Positions 7,198-15,786 of a DNA stretch of 31,778 nucleotides are shown one piece after another. Below the pieces are notes generated by a model that saw nothing but the letters and a program-made list of their open reading frames with translations, did not search any database and was not told the origin of the DNA. How positions within the stretch are numbered: the first letter of the stretch is position 1; each line of letters opens with the position of its first letter. A program made the position numbers and the translations under genes. Origin of the DNA: a virus. Where the stretch lies: positions 1-31,778 of IMG/VR virus record IMGVR_UViG_3300006917_000089, one strand, 5' to 3'.

Positions 7198-9894
7198 ATG
7201 GCGATTACGGCGCGGTTCGCGGCGGATTTCTCGAGCTTCTATGCGGCAGTCGATAAGGCTGACGCGAAGCTGACTGATTTCACGCAAGGCGCGGGACGTG
7301 TCGAAAAAGCGCTCAATCGCATGGTGGATCAGTTCTCCGGGCGTCGTCTCATCCAAGAGGCGACGTTGATGGAGAAGGCCGTCGCGGAGATTGGCGGCGC
7401 GTCGAAACTCACGGCAGGAGAACTCGAGCGCGTATCATCGCGAGCGGCGGAAGCCGTCGAGAAGTTACGCGCGATGGGCGCCGATGTGCCGGCTGGACTG
7501 CAGAAGCTCGCAGGCGCAGCGCGTGATGCTGGCACCAGCACAGGCGGATGGCTCGACAAGCTGAAGTCCGTCAATGGTTTACTCGGAGGGCTCGGTATCG
7601 GTCTGTCCGTGGGCGCAGTGGTATCGTTCGGGAAAGCCATCCTCGATGACGCCGACGCGCTCACGAAGATGGCCGATAGAACGGGCATCTCTGTGACCGC
7701 GCTGCAGCGTTTGCAAGTCGCTGGCGATGACGCCGGGAACTCCATCGAGGACATGACCGGCGCGATCAATCAGCTGCAGAATCGGCTTGCATCTGGGGAT
7801 AAGTCAGCGTTCGGAGCCATCACGAAGCTAGGACTCGATCTCGACCAGATCAAGAATCTCAGGCCAGAGAATCAGTTTATTGCGATCTCCGATGCGCTGA
7901 GGCAGATGACAGATCCGGCGCAACAGGTCCAGGTGGCGATGGACCTGTTCGGGAAGCAGGGGGCCAACATCCTGCCGACGCTTAAGCGCGGATTTGATGA
8001 TCTGCGGGATTCGACGGTGGGGATGTCCGAGGATACCGTGAAAGTGCTGGACGATGCCGGCGACGCGCTCTCACGATGGTGGCGCACGACGAAGGGCATC
8101 ACGGCGGAAGCTGCGGTAGAACTCGCACGGTTCGCGAAGTCAGGGTTCAATCCGTCTCTGGTGCTCTCGGCTGGTATTCAGCGCGAGGCTGAACAGCAGT
8201 CAGCCGCGCTTGAAAAGGCGCTCGCGTCGGTGACGCGGCCGAAGTCGTTTGCGAATACGGTCAACGTCGGTATCGAGCTCAGCGAAGGCGACTTAAAGGC
8301 GTTCGACCGTGACATGGACGAAGCGCGGAAGCGCCTGGACGAGCAGCGTGAGGCGGCCAAGAATGCGGGGATCGCGCTGGCTGACTACCGCGGATACCTT
8401 CGCAGCGTGACGGAGACGGCGCGGCCATTCGGCGACATCATCGCGGAGATTGATGGTCGCGTGGTCGAAGGCGTGCGCTACTACGCGAGCAAGGGCGTGG
8501 CCGTCGAAAAGCTCGCGCGCATGTATGAGCTCACAGCGCCACAGGTCGATGCGCTGAATAGCCAACTCAAGATCGAGGCGCTTGTGGCGCAGGCCGCATC
8601 GCAGCAGATAGGCACGCTTCGAGAATCGTGGACTGGGCTCTTCGAGGGTTTGAAGTTAGACGTTCCAGAAAAGCGTGTCGTCTCATTTGGCAAGGTTGCG
8701 TCGGACGTGCTGAGTAAGCATTTGCCGACAGCTACACAGGTCTGGGCCGGGCGACTTGGTGGTCTTGGCGATCTATTCGGGAGCTTGCAAGGAAAGTGGT
8801 CAGAGTTCGCCGGCACGGTCGCGCGCGGCATTGAAGGAGTGCTCAATAAACTGGCGTCTGGGAACGTGTTCGGAGCGGTGGTCGCTGGTGTCACGGCTGC
8901 TGTTACCGCGATATCGCGTATCTGGAAAAAGGCCGAGCAAGAAGTCAATCCAGTTCGGCAGGCGTTTGTCGATGCAGCCGGCGGGCTGGGCGAACTGAAC
9001 CGACGCGCGCACGAAGCCGGCATGACGCTCGACCGTGTGCTCGACGCTAAGAATCCAGAGCAATACAAGCTAGCGATCGATGAACTCAATGCGGCGTTTG
9101 AGTTCCAAGATGCGGCGATGCGAACGCTCGATGAAGCCGTGAAACGCTACGGGTTCTCTCTCGAGGAACTTGGGCCCGCGCTCGCACGGCAGAGTCTCGA
9201 CAAGATCGCACAGGGACTCTTCCAAGACTTCAAGGTGTTGACTGGCGCAGGTATCGACGTGGATACCGTTATCGGCAAGATGGGCGCGTCGATCAATCAG
9301 TTTGTCGCGGATGCGCTGCGGACGGGCACAGAGATCCCTGCGGCGATGGCGCCGATGCTTCAGCGTATGGTTGAAATGGGGATGCTGACCGATGCGACGG
9401 GCGCCGTGATTACGGACCTCGGAGCGTCTGGTGTGACGTTCTCGGAGACGATGACGCAAGGATTTGCAAAGGTCGTCGATGCGGTCAAGCGGCTCACGGA
9501 TGCGATTGCGCGCGGGCTTGGGTTGGCGATTGAGAACATACCTGACCCGCAGATTGAGGGCCGCGTCTCATGGAAGATTGACCCGATACCGTCTGACGGG
9601 ATCGACCGCACGTATCAGCGCGATTGGGAACAACAGCCGATTCCAATGGCGAACGGCGGCGATTTCATGGTGAAGCGTCCAACGTTGTTTCTCGCTGGCG
9701 AGGCTGGGCCGGAGCGCGCGACGTTTACGCCGATTGGGAAAATGAGTTCCGAAGAGTCGCAGCAGGATAAGATGCCAACGGCGATACACGTTCACATCGG
9801 CGACCGTGAGATCGGAACGATTGCGATCGAAGACATCATGCGCGGAGGCAAGAATTTCGGGAAGTTCCGCGCGCTCGTGAGAAGGGTAGCGTAA
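7198..9894 (+). CDS. Tape measure protein
   Basis: At 898 residues this is the longest gene in the window, right after the chaperones. The N-terminal 120 residues are helical with heptad character. A hydrophobic Gly-rich segment follows (NGLLGGLGIGLSVGAVVSFG, residues about 125-145), then the TALQRLQVAGDDAGNSIEDM motif seen in many phage tape measures. A second hydrophobic stretch occurs near residues 550-575 (NVFGAVVAGVTAAVTAISRIW). The C-terminus has FMVKRPTLFLAGEAGPERAT, a recurrent tape-measure ending. By the usual rule of about 0.15 nm per residue the tail would be near 130 nm, which is inferred. It sets tail length and is delivered into the cell envelope at infection. Confidence 0.92.
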   Translation: MAITARFAADFSSFYAAVDKADAKLTDFTQGAGRVEKALNRMVDQFSGRRLIQEATLMEKAVAEIGGASKLTAGELERVSSRAAEAVEKLRAMGADVPAGLQKLAGAARDAGTSTGGWLDKLKSVNGLLGGLGIGLSVGAVVSFGKAILDDADALTKMADRTGISVTALQRLQVAGDDAGNSIEDMTGAINQLQNRLASGDKSAFGAITKLGLDLDQIKNLRPENQFIAISDALRQMTDPAQQVQVAMDLFGKQGANILPTLKRGFDDLRDSTVGMSEDTVKVLDDAGDALSRWWRTTKGITAEAAVELARFAKSGFNPSLVLSAGIQREAEQQSAALEKALASVTRPKSFANTVNVGIELSEGDLKAFDRDMDEARKRLDEQREAAKNAGIALADYRGYLRSVTETARPFGDIIAEIDGRVVEGVRYYASKGVAVEKLARMYELTAPQVDALNSQLKIEALVAQAASQQIGTLRESWTGLFEGLKLDVPEKRVVSFGKVASDVLSKHLPTATQVWAGRLGGLGDLFGSLQGKWSEFAGTVARGIEGVLNKLASGNVFGAVVAGVTAAVTAISRIWKKAEQEVNPVRQAFVDAAGGLGELNRRAHEAGMTLDRVLDAKNPEQYKLAIDELNAAFEFQDAAMRTLDEAVKRYGFSLEELGPALARQSLDKIAQGLFQDFKVLTGAGIDVDTVIGKMGASINQFVADALRTGTEIPAAMAPMLQRMVEMGMLTDATGAVITDLGASGVTFSETMTQGFAKVVDAVKRLTDAIARGLGLAIENIPDPQIEGRVSWKIDPIPSDGIDRTYQRDWEQQPIPMANGGDFMVKRPTLFLAGEAGPERATFTPIGKMSSEESQQDKMPTAIHVHIGDREIGTIAIEDIMRGGKNFGKFRALVRRVA

Positions 9895-10647
9895 ATGGCC
9901 GCTTACTATCTGCGTCCTGATGAAATGTGGCAGAGAGGCGGGACGGTCACGACGACGGCTGGGACTACAGATAGCGACTACACAGACGATTGGGTTGTGG
10001 ATGATCGTGCCAATCGTCCAGCGAAAGCCACGAGCGGAACAGTTACATGGTCGATCGCGTCAACGTCCGGGTCGATATCTGGCGTGGTTGTCGCTAATCA
10101 TAACATCGACGGGGCACGCACGATCACGATTGGCGGCGGCGCGTCTGCGACTGGTGCCGCTCCTGCGGCACGGCCTAATGGCATTCCATACAATGCATGG
10201 ATTCCGATTGTTCCTACGGCTGCTGGAGCTACGACGCTTACGGTGGGAGTGGCGAGCAATAGTGTGTCGGTTGTGATTGGGGAAGTTGTCGCTGGAGTAT
10301 TTCGGACGTTTCCGACGAATGGTCTACTCGTCAAAGAGACCTACAGCCGAAACCGGCGACTCGGGCCAGATGTTGGCGCGCTATCGGTGAGTCCATATGA
10401 CTCAGGAGTGGCGCAGCGGTCATGGGAGACATCCGCAGTGGCAACCGCGACGCAGCTTGATTTGCTGATGGCGTGGTTCGAGGCTCAGCGGAACTGGTCG
10501 AGATTTTCAGTCTTTGTGCCAGACTCTACCATTAATGATGCGGCTCTCGTATATCTAGACGAACCGGAATGGGAAGCATTAGGCACGACTGGTGGACATT
10601 ACAAGGTGAGATTGCCTATGGTAGAAGTTCCACGGGTGCGGTGGTAG
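9895..10647 (+). CDS. Distal tail-like protein
   Basis: It encodes 250 residues and starts immediately at the stop of the tape measure gene (TAAATG). The sequence is Thr/Gly/Val rich in its first 150 residues and then has Trp-rich strands (AWFEAQRNWSRFSVFVPD and LDEPEWEALG), ending in VRLPMVEVPRVRW. Position directly after the tape measure gene and the closing strand pattern fit a Dit-like or minor tail protein that joins the tube to the tip. Assignment is by position and shape, not by a clear motif. Confidence 0.6.
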   Translation: MAAYYLRPDEMWQRGGTVTTTAGTTDSDYTDDWVVDDRANRPAKATSGTVTWSIASTSGSISGVVVANHNIDGARTITIGGGASATGAAPAARPNGIPYNAWIPIVPTAAGATTLTVGVASNSVSVVIGEVVAGVFRTFPTNGLLVKETYSRNRRLGPDVGALSVSPYDSGVAQRSWETSAVATATQLDLLMAWFEAQRNWSRFSVFVPDSTINDAALVYLDEPEWEALGTTGGHYKVRLPMVEVPRVRW

Positions 10648-11502
10648 ATGCCGGCGAGTCAAACCACGACGCAAGTAGATACGCTCGGGGTAGCGATCGC
10701 CGCAGACGGCGCAGATCATTGGTTCGCGTTGACATCAACTGGCAGTGCTTTGAAGTATTACGTGGACGGGACGCTCATCGATAGCTTTTCGTTTGACATG
10801 CGCCAATTCAGAGAGCGCACGCTAGAGGACATGATCGGTCTTCGAGACACAGATACCGCGTCGTCTCTTGTGACCTACGCGAAACAGGAACGCATCTGGC
10901 AGCGCGCGCTGTCGTTGTCTGAGCTGTCGTTTGAGGCAGCGTCAGCGACTCCTGTCAGCACCACGGCTCTGATTTCCAATACTGGACTCGCTACGATAAG
11001 TGACCTAACCGACACCGTCTCAGGGCATGTCTTCTCTGTCGAGAGCGGGACAGGCGGGACGGACGACTCAGGCGGGTATATCCGTTTCAACAATTTCAAC
11101 GATAACATCTATCGGTCGGCGCCGTGGTTCGACGCATCTCGGGCGTTTACGATTTTCTTCCACAGCAAGATCACTGGCACGCATGTGCCGCCTGCGTATC
11201 ACAACCTACGGTGGTTGATGTCGTCCCATGCGTTCGCCGCGCCCTATATCTGGTTCGGGAATGAGCCTGACACCGGCCAGTCATATATCGTGCAGATTGT
11301 CGTGCTTGGCACAACAGATGCGCCTGAGCTTCCCATAGACACATCTGAGGAATGCTGCTGCACCTGTGATGGCGGAGGCGGCGGCGGGAACACGGGGCCG
11401 ATCTTGCCGACGGTTGATCCTGGGTGGACGCCAAGTTGCACAGGCGCAGGGGCAGTGCCGACTGCCGCTGACCTGACTACCGCTGAGGACTGGTCCGCGT
11501 GA
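10648..11502 (+). CDS. Tail appendage protein with LamG-like N-terminus and Cys/Gly-rich C-terminus
   Basis: This encodes 284 residues starting directly at the previous stop (TAGATG). The first 100 residues look like a LamG/concanavalin-like jelly roll: DGADHWFALTSTGSALKYYV, then DGTLIDSFSFD and RIWQRALSLSELSFEA, where W-x-R-A-L-S-x-x-E is the usual closing strand. A second domain with WFDASRAFTIFFHSKITG may be a similar fold. The end has an odd cluster, EECCCTCDGGGGGGNTG, where four cysteines precede a six-Gly linker. It probably forms part of the tail tip and may bind glycans; binding is inferred. Confidence 0.6.
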   Translation: MPASQTTTQVDTLGVAIAADGADHWFALTSTGSALKYYVDGTLIDSFSFDMRQFRERTLEDMIGLRDTDTASSLVTYAKQERIWQRALSLSELSFEAASATPVSTTALISNTGLATISDLTDTVSGHVFSVESGTGGTDDSGGYIRFNNFNDNIYRSAPWFDASRAFTIFFHSKITGTHVPPAYHNLRWLMSSHAFAAPYIWFGNEPDTGQSYIVQIVVLGTTDAPELPIDTSEECCCTCDGGGGGGNTGPILPTVDPGWTPSCTGAGAVPTAADLTTAEDWSA

Positions 11503-13700
11503 AGACGCCGTGTTTTCGCCTGACGTTGCGCCTCGCGAAGTATCCCGCGACTGAGGGCACGACCGTCTACCGCTGGAGTAGTCGGCCCTACGCTGATGCG
11601 TCGGCATGGTCCGATGGGCGCATCCTCAACATGGGCGAGATCACGCGGTCATGCACCGATCAGGATGGCAACTACGAAATCTCGCGCGTGTCCGTCGAAC
11701 TATCCGACGATGATGGACTCTTCCGCGGCCTGCTTGACGCGACAGCCACGAAGTATTGGATCGGGCGCGAAGCCTACATCGAGCTGTTGTCGGAAGCTGG
11801 GCGCTCGGCGGGCTCGACATGGAGGCCACTGTTCCGCGGCGTGATCTCATCGCTGCAAGTGCGCCCGAAGCATCGCGCGAGTCTGGAGATCAGCGACCTC
11901 GTAGGCAACCGGTTCTCAGCGTTTGACCTCGAGCGGACCATCGGCGTTGAGATCGGCGACGAGCATACGAACCTACCAGACGACTCGCGCGGGCGCATCT
12001 ATCCGATCATCGTCGGCGAGCACTCAGACATCGGCGCGTTGGATGTCAACGGCGAGAGCGCCGCAAAGGGTCTGCTTCCGGTCATCGATACTGGTGACTA
12101 CCGCATCGACGGATCGGACGAGCCTATAGGGTCCATTGGGCCGCCTGAGACCGTCACGGCCGTGCTGACTGGTCCAGGTAGCGGAACAGTTACACGGCAT
12201 TACGCGGTAGTTGCCGGCAATGCTTCTGGGCTGTCGCGTCTCTCAACAGTCGTGTCTGTCGCCGGCTGTCCCTCGCAATTCGATGCGACAACGTATGTCG
12301 CGATCAACTGGAGCGCGGTTGACGGCGCGACGTATTACCTCATCTGTGGGCGCTCACACAATCCACCGACAACATGGCTTGACGGTTCGGACGCGCCAGG
12401 GACGAGCTATAACGACGATGACGACCTCGACGTCGAGAAGCAGCTGCCAGACGTGCGCGTAGGCACGGCGGTGCCTGATGGTGTCTGGGGCCGCCTGCTC
12501 GTGTCAATCGGCGCGACGGACATCCATAAGGTCTACGCCTCGGACCTAGCAGACGGGGATACACCGAAGCGCGTCGCGCTCGGAGATGAACTTGATGGCG
12601 TCGAATATCTGACGCCTGATTCTGCTGACTGGCCACACGCGAATCCATACATCGAACTGACGCATCCGACGACCGGCGAGGTAATTCGCCAGACGGTGAT
12701 CTACGTGCGAGGGCCGCGGTTGACTGCGCACCGTGCCGGCTCTGTGACAATTGCTGTCAACGGCTGCGGCATGGAAGCGACCGGCGACGGCACCGGCAAT
12801 CTGGTCGATGAAGCATTTAAGCAAGGGCAGTTGTTCATCAATGAGCACATTCTGAAGAACGCCGGCACCGGCTACCGCTCCGGTGTGTATGGCCCACTTG
12901 AAGCGTTCGCGAACGGCGATAAGCAGTTGTGGACATCGAAATGGGCCGCGGCGCAAACAGTGACCGTCACGCGCATCGGTGGCACGGGCTACAAAGGTGC
13001 CTGGGCGATCTATGAGCCGATGACGGTGCGCGAGTGGGTGCGGCGGTTTTGCGTCACGTTCGACTGCCGGCTGTCGGTCAACAGCTTCGGCCAACTCTAT
13101 CCAGTGCTCATCGATGACACCGCGACGGCGACGACCGGGCGCCTGTATCGCGAGTTTGTCGAAGGCGTTGAAGTGGTCGATCAGCAGTTGGCGTATGACG
13201 AAATCGAGAACCGGATCGCGTATGTCTACGATTGGGACTCAGACGCTGCAGCCTACCGCGCGAAGGACCTGACCATCGAAGACGCGGAGAGTATCGCGGC
13301 GCACGTGCCAGGCGGCGTGATCGGGACGCCGAACGTGCGCGGCGTGCTGCAAAAGGACACACATGAACTGTTCTGCACACGAGACGCCGATACCGCATTT
13401 GATGCGATGGCGAGGCGGCTCACGCGCAACACGTATGTCCCGCTCTACGTGACGATCGAGCAGGATCTGATCGGCGTGGAAGATGACCTGGGCGACCAGA
13501 TCCGCATCACGCATCGAGAGGGTATCGGCTCAGGCGGTGACGTGGCGACGCCGTTCGTCGTGCTTCGTCATACGGTGATACCGGACGGGCAGATCGGCAC
13601 GAGACTCGTCTGCATCGACATGGATAGACTGCTAAACTTTGACATGAACATGACGCTCACCGGGCCTGAAATGACTGGCTCAGGGTTTACGATGCGATGA
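11499..13700 (+). CDS. Large tail-tip / baseplate hub protein
   Basis: This encodes 733 residues and overlaps the previous gene by GTGA. An N-terminal region with strand-rich GEITRSCTDQDGNYEISRVS and LFRGVISSLQVRPKHRASLE resembles hub (gp27/Tal-like) domains. Residues about 220-330 look like a fibronectin-III insertion (VTRHYAVVAGNASGLSRLS, then WSAVDGATYYLICGRS). The C-terminal half (VREWVRRFCVTFDCRLSVNS, GQLYPVLIDDTAT, EIENRIAYVYDWD) has the pattern of prophage tail-tip proteins. Position after the Dit-like genes supports a hub that ends the tube and carries the receptor-binding parts. Confidence 0.7.
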   Translation: MKTPCFRLTLRLAKYPATEGTTVYRWSSRPYADASAWSDGRILNMGEITRSCTDQDGNYEISRVSVELSDDDGLFRGLLDATATKYWIGREAYIELLSEAGRSAGSTWRPLFRGVISSLQVRPKHRASLEISDLVGNRFSAFDLERTIGVEIGDEHTNLPDDSRGRIYPIIVGEHSDIGALDVNGESAAKGLLPVIDTGDYRIDGSDEPIGSIGPPETVTAVLTGPGSGTVTRHYAVVAGNASGLSRLSTVVSVAGCPSQFDATTYVAINWSAVDGATYYLICGRSHNPPTTWLDGSDAPGTSYNDDDDLDVEKQLPDVRVGTAVPDGVWGRLLVSIGATDIHKVYASDLADGDTPKRVALGDELDGVEYLTPDSADWPHANPYIELTHPTTGEVIRQTVIYVRGPRLTAHRAGSVTIAVNGCGMEATGDGTGNLVDEAFKQGQLFINEHILKNAGTGYRSGVYGPLEAFANGDKQLWTSKWAAAQTVTVTRIGGTGYKGAWAIYEPMTVREWVRRFCVTFDCRLSVNSFGQLYPVLIDDTATATTGRLYREFVEGVEVVDQQLAYDEIENRIAYVYDWDSDAAAYRAKDLTIEDAESIAAHVPGGVIGTPNVRGVLQKDTHELFCTRDADTAFDAMARRLTRNTYVPLYVTIEQDLIGVEDDLGDQIRITHREGIGSGGDVATPFVVLRHTVIPDGQIGTRLVCIDMDRLLNFDMNMTLTGPEMTGSGFTMR

Positions 13701-14182
13701 GTGCTACGCGAACATTCACTGTTCTGAAAGCGTCGGCCTTCGTCAGTGGCGACGACTGGACCTATACCGTGGGCGACAATTGCCGGCAGGCGCTTGATCA
13801 GTCGGCCTATGTCGGCGGGTCGCCGCTTGACCTGGGTGGGTCGGACGATGTTGGCATCCTGTCGGCGTCCTATGTGCCGGTTGTCGGGTATCACGAACTC
13901 ACGCTCGACGCGGATACGCTCGGCGGATTGACGCTTGAGGCGGTCGTGTATTATCGCACAGAGAGCGCGTCAGGGTCGGTAACGGTGCGCGTGCGGAATA
14001 CGACAGACTCAACCACGGCGGCGACGGGCACGACCAGCACGTCAACGACATGGACGAAAGAGACACTGACGCTCACGCTTGCGAGCGGTGCGAAAGTCTA
14101 CCGGCTCGAGATTGTCGGCGGGAGTGCATCGTATGCCGTGTATGGCTACGGCGAGTTTAGACTGCGAAAGGTGGCCGCGTAA
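13697..14182 (+). CDS. Beta-sandwich tail appendage protein
   Basis: It encodes 161 residues starting by ATGA overlap with the hub gene. A first region (RTFTVLKASAFVSGDDWTYT) is followed by a Thr/Ser/Val-rich beta-sandwich (ESASGSVTVRVRNTTDSTT, then TWTKETLTLTLASGAKVYRLE and ASYAVYGYGEFRLRKVAA). The pattern of a jelly roll closing with an aromatic strand resembles carbohydrate-binding modules, but no catalytic residues are visible. It is likely a tail-tip or fibre component. It overlaps the next gene by one base (TAATG). Confidence 0.6.
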   Translation: MSATRTFTVLKASAFVSGDDWTYTVGDNCRQALDQSAYVGGSPLDLGGSDDVGILSASYVPVVGYHELTLDADTLGGLTLEAVVYYRTESASGSVTVRVRNTTDSTTAATGTTSTSTTWTKETLTLTLASGAKVYRLEIVGGSASYAVYGYGEFRLRKVAA

Positions 14183-14625
14183 TGGGCTATGAAATTCGGG
14201 CGCGGGACCACGGGCGCGAGCGCGTGATTGACGCGAACGGCGGATACTGGCAGCGCGGCTACCTGAGTGAGAATCTGACGCTCAGCACGGGCGGCACCAC
14301 GACCGACACAAGCGCAAATCTGCTGCCAGCGAATGCCATCATCGAAGCCGTTACGGCACGCATCACGACCACGATCACGACGGCGACGGACTGGAGCGTT
14401 GGCGATGCGACGACTGCGGCGCGGTTCTCATCGGCCAATGCGACGCTGACGAGCGGGACTACGAGTGTCGGGCTAAATCATCGGAAGGGCGGAGTCGCCA
14501 CGGATGCGGCCGGCCCGACGCAGACAAGCGCGGCAGCAGTTCGGATCACGACGACCGGCACGCCTGGCGCCGGAGCGATCCGGATTACAGTATTCTACTC
14601 ACAGTTCATCGCGCCAACGAGCTAG
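14182..14625 (+). CDS. Small tail fibre/spike-like structural protein
   Basis: This encodes 147 residues starting within TAATG. After a charged start (MGYEIRARDHGRERVIDANG) it becomes Thr/Ala/Gly-rich with regular strand spacing: LPANAIIEAVTARITTTITT, then TDWSVGDATTAARFSSANAT and a final GTPGAGAIRITVFYSQFIAP. This IEAVTARI...ITVFY arrangement occurs in phage tail-associated proteins with a small beta fold. It is the last clear tail gene of this block. Function beyond structure is unknown. Confidence 0.6.
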   Translation: MGYEIRARDHGRERVIDANGGYWQRGYLSENLTLSTGGTTTDTSANLLPANAIIEAVTARITTTITTATDWSVGDATTAARFSSANATLTSGTTSVGLNHRKGGVATDAAGPTQTSAAAVRITTTGTPGAGAIRITVFYSQFIAPTS

Positions 14626-14628
14626 ACC

Positions 14629-14766
14629 ATGATAGACGGACCTGTAACGGATGCGTGGACGCGCTATGCAGGCTTCTGGGGCGCGTTCCTAGTGCTCGCG
14701 GCTGGCTGGGGCATTATGGTGCTCGGGCTGCTCGCGGGCATTCTGTGGGCGCTTGTGAGACGGTAA
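14629..14766 (+). CDS. 45-residue single-pass membrane protein
   Basis: A short gene starts 3 bp after the preceding stop and reads MIDGPVTDAWTRYAGFWGAF followed by a hydrophobic stretch up to residue 42 and an ALVRR end. One membrane helix of about 22 residues with a basic C-terminus predicts N-out, C-in topology. It overlaps the next gene by one base (TAATG), which supports it being real. It could be a holin-like or superinfection-related microprotein; no family is recognised. Confidence 0.6.
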   Translation: MIDGPVTDAWTRYAGFWGAFLVLAAGWGIMVLGLLAGILWALVRR

Positions 14767-14960
14767 TGATTGCGCTGGCGTGTCGTCTCTGTGGGCATGT
14801 CGTGACGCCTGACGCGGCGGTGATTCCACAGCCCTGCCCATCGTGCCGGCGTGAAACGGTCTGGACGACGGCGCCCTCCACGGGTCTGATGAAAGCGCCG
14901 GCCATGTGGACCGACGAAGATTATCGCTTCCTGCGGTCGATCCGAATCCACGCCGACTGA
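14766..14960 (+). CDS. Small zinc-ribbon protein
   Basis: It encodes 64 residues starting in TAATG. Two CxxC pairs, CRLCGH at 6-9 and CPSC at 24-27, give a typical zinc ribbon. The C-terminus (AMWTDEDYRFLRSIRIHAD) is a short amphipathic helix often seen in phage and host microproteins. It is the last + strand gene before the hairpin and the control region. Molecular role unknown. Confidence 0.68.
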   Translation: MIALACRLCGHVVTPDAAVIPQPCPSCRRETVWTTAPSTGLMKAPAMWTDEDYRFLRSIRIHAD

Positions 14961-14966
14961 GCCCAG

Positions 14967-15000
14967 CCGATCACTCCCGACCGGGGCGTGATCGGTTCCC
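14967..15000 (+). terminator. Hairpin at the end of the tail operon
   Basis: CCGATCAC at 14967-14974 pairs with GTGATCGG at 14988-14995, and inner C/G bases can extend the stem. It lies 6 bp after the last tail gene and between it and the leftward gene ending at 15025, so it may stop transcription from both sides. The following TTCCC is a weak T-tract, so termination may be partial. Confidence 0.55.
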
Positions 15001-15024
15001 ATGAATGACCGGCTGGGGCCGCGC

Positions 15025-15271
15025 CTATGCGCGGCGGTCGCTGGCGAGTAGCGGATAGACCTGCCTCAGACAGAACCGGCACGCATAGTCTACATCGACA
15101 TCTGGATGCTGCTCGAGCGTCCGCGACGTGACATCATCGGCAGCGATGCGGGCTCGCCGAACAGTCGCCAATAGTTCCCCCGGCGGCATCCAAGTCGCGG
15201 CACGCCTTCGGGTAGTGCGTGAGCCAATGCGCCAACAACTCCAGTTCGTCCATGTCAAGCGGCTCATCCAT
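15025..15271 (-). pseudogene. Leftward small gene broken by a one-base frameshift in a poly-C tract
   Basis: This is the only convincing leftward coding region. From an ATG at 15271 one frame reads MDEPLDMDELELLAHWLTHY, then PKACRDLDAAGG, and soon meets a stop. The overlapping frame reads ELLATVRRARIAADDV, EQHPDVDVDYACRFCLRQVY, and stops at 15025. Each half looks like protein only in its own frame, and the switch falls at five C (15177-15181 on the + strand). Removing one base there joins both halves into one acidic, roughly 80-residue protein. It may be a true frameshift mutation, a sequencing or assembly indel, or a +1 recoding site. Product unknown; the C-terminal CRFC pair hints at metal binding. 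Confidence 0.55.
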
Positions 15272-15330
15272 GCGGACAGTCTACTGCTGGCCGTTTCCCG
15301 CGCAACAAAAATATTTTCAACCTAGGATTA

Positions 15331-15373
15331 AAGCGCTTGACACCACATTCCGATACGCATTATAGTTCTGGAT
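15331..15373 (+). promoter_or_regulatory. Strong sigma-70-type early promoter; mRNA probably leaderless
   Basis: TTGACA at 15337-15342 matches the -35 consensus exactly, and TATAGT at 15361-15366 matches the -10 in five of six bases, with an 18-bp spacer. The ATG of the XRE gene at 15374 lies only 7 bases after the -10, where the transcript itself should start. An 8-bp palindrome, AAGCGCTT at 15331-15338, overlaps the -35 and could be an operator. The preceding 15300-15330 stretch is AT-rich with AAAATATTTT. Confidence 0.72.
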
Positions 15374-15586
15374 ATGAAACGCATTTGGTTCCGCGACGCC
15401 CGTAAGCGGGCTGGACTGACGCAGGAGAAGCTAGCCGCGACGATTGCGAAGCGGCAAGACTACATCGCCAAGCTCGAGCGCGGCATCATCGAAGAGCCGG
15501 GCTACTCGGTTGGGCTCGCGCTGGCGTCTGAGCTTGGTATCGACCCTTACGCGCTCCGGTTCGGGCGCAGAGAGGACGCGGCGTAA
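15374..15586 (+). CDS. XRE-family helix-turn-helix regulator
   Basis: It encodes 70 residues. The HTH covers about residues 8-40: ARKRAGLTQEKLAATIAKRQ, then DYIAKLERG, the standard Cro/C1 pattern with L-T-Q-x-x-L-A and I-x-x-x-E-R-G. Only a short C-terminal part follows, so there is no separate oligomerisation domain as in lambda CI. It is the first gene of the long early operon and its ATG sits at the predicted transcription start, which suggests a leaderless message. It may repress its own promoter through the palindrome over the -35. It overlaps the next gene by one base. Confidence 0.85.
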   Translation: MKRIWFRDARKRAGLTQEKLAATIAKRQDYIAKLERGIIEEPGYSVGLALASELGIDPYALRFGRREDAA

Positions 15587-15786
15587 TGTTTGCTGATGTT
15601 TCCGACCGCGAGACGCAGACCTTCGACCGTGACGCGGCGCCGTGTCCCAGCGCGGAATGTGACTGCCCAGACTGCCGCGCTGCGTTCGACCAGCCGCGGT
15701 GCCTTTGGTGCCGCGAAGCGGTGCCGGTAGACCGCCAGTCTGATTACTGCTCGACGCAGTGCGCCATCGAAGCGGAGGGCATGTGA
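15586..15786 (+). CDS. Cys-rich small zinc-binding protein
   Basis: It encodes 66 residues, started in TAATG. Eight cysteines form a two-part pattern: CPSAECDCPDC at the centre and CLWCREA plus YCSTQC near the end, as in treble-clef or zinc-ribbon microproteins. The C-terminal WCREAVPVDRQSDYCSTQC motif resembles the DUF2116-type zinc ribbons that are common in phage genomes. It overlaps the next gene by GTGA. Role unknown; likely a nucleic-acid or protein adaptor in early infection. Confidence 0.72.
   Translation: MFADVSDRETQTFDRDAAPCPSAECDCPDCRAAFDQPRCLWCREAVPVDRQSDYCSTQCAIEAEGM

Noticed and set aside
8481-9089. Reverse-strand frame of 202 aa inside the tape measure gene
   Set aside because: Shadow of the tape measure frame; Ser/Thr/Pro-rich with no start signal.
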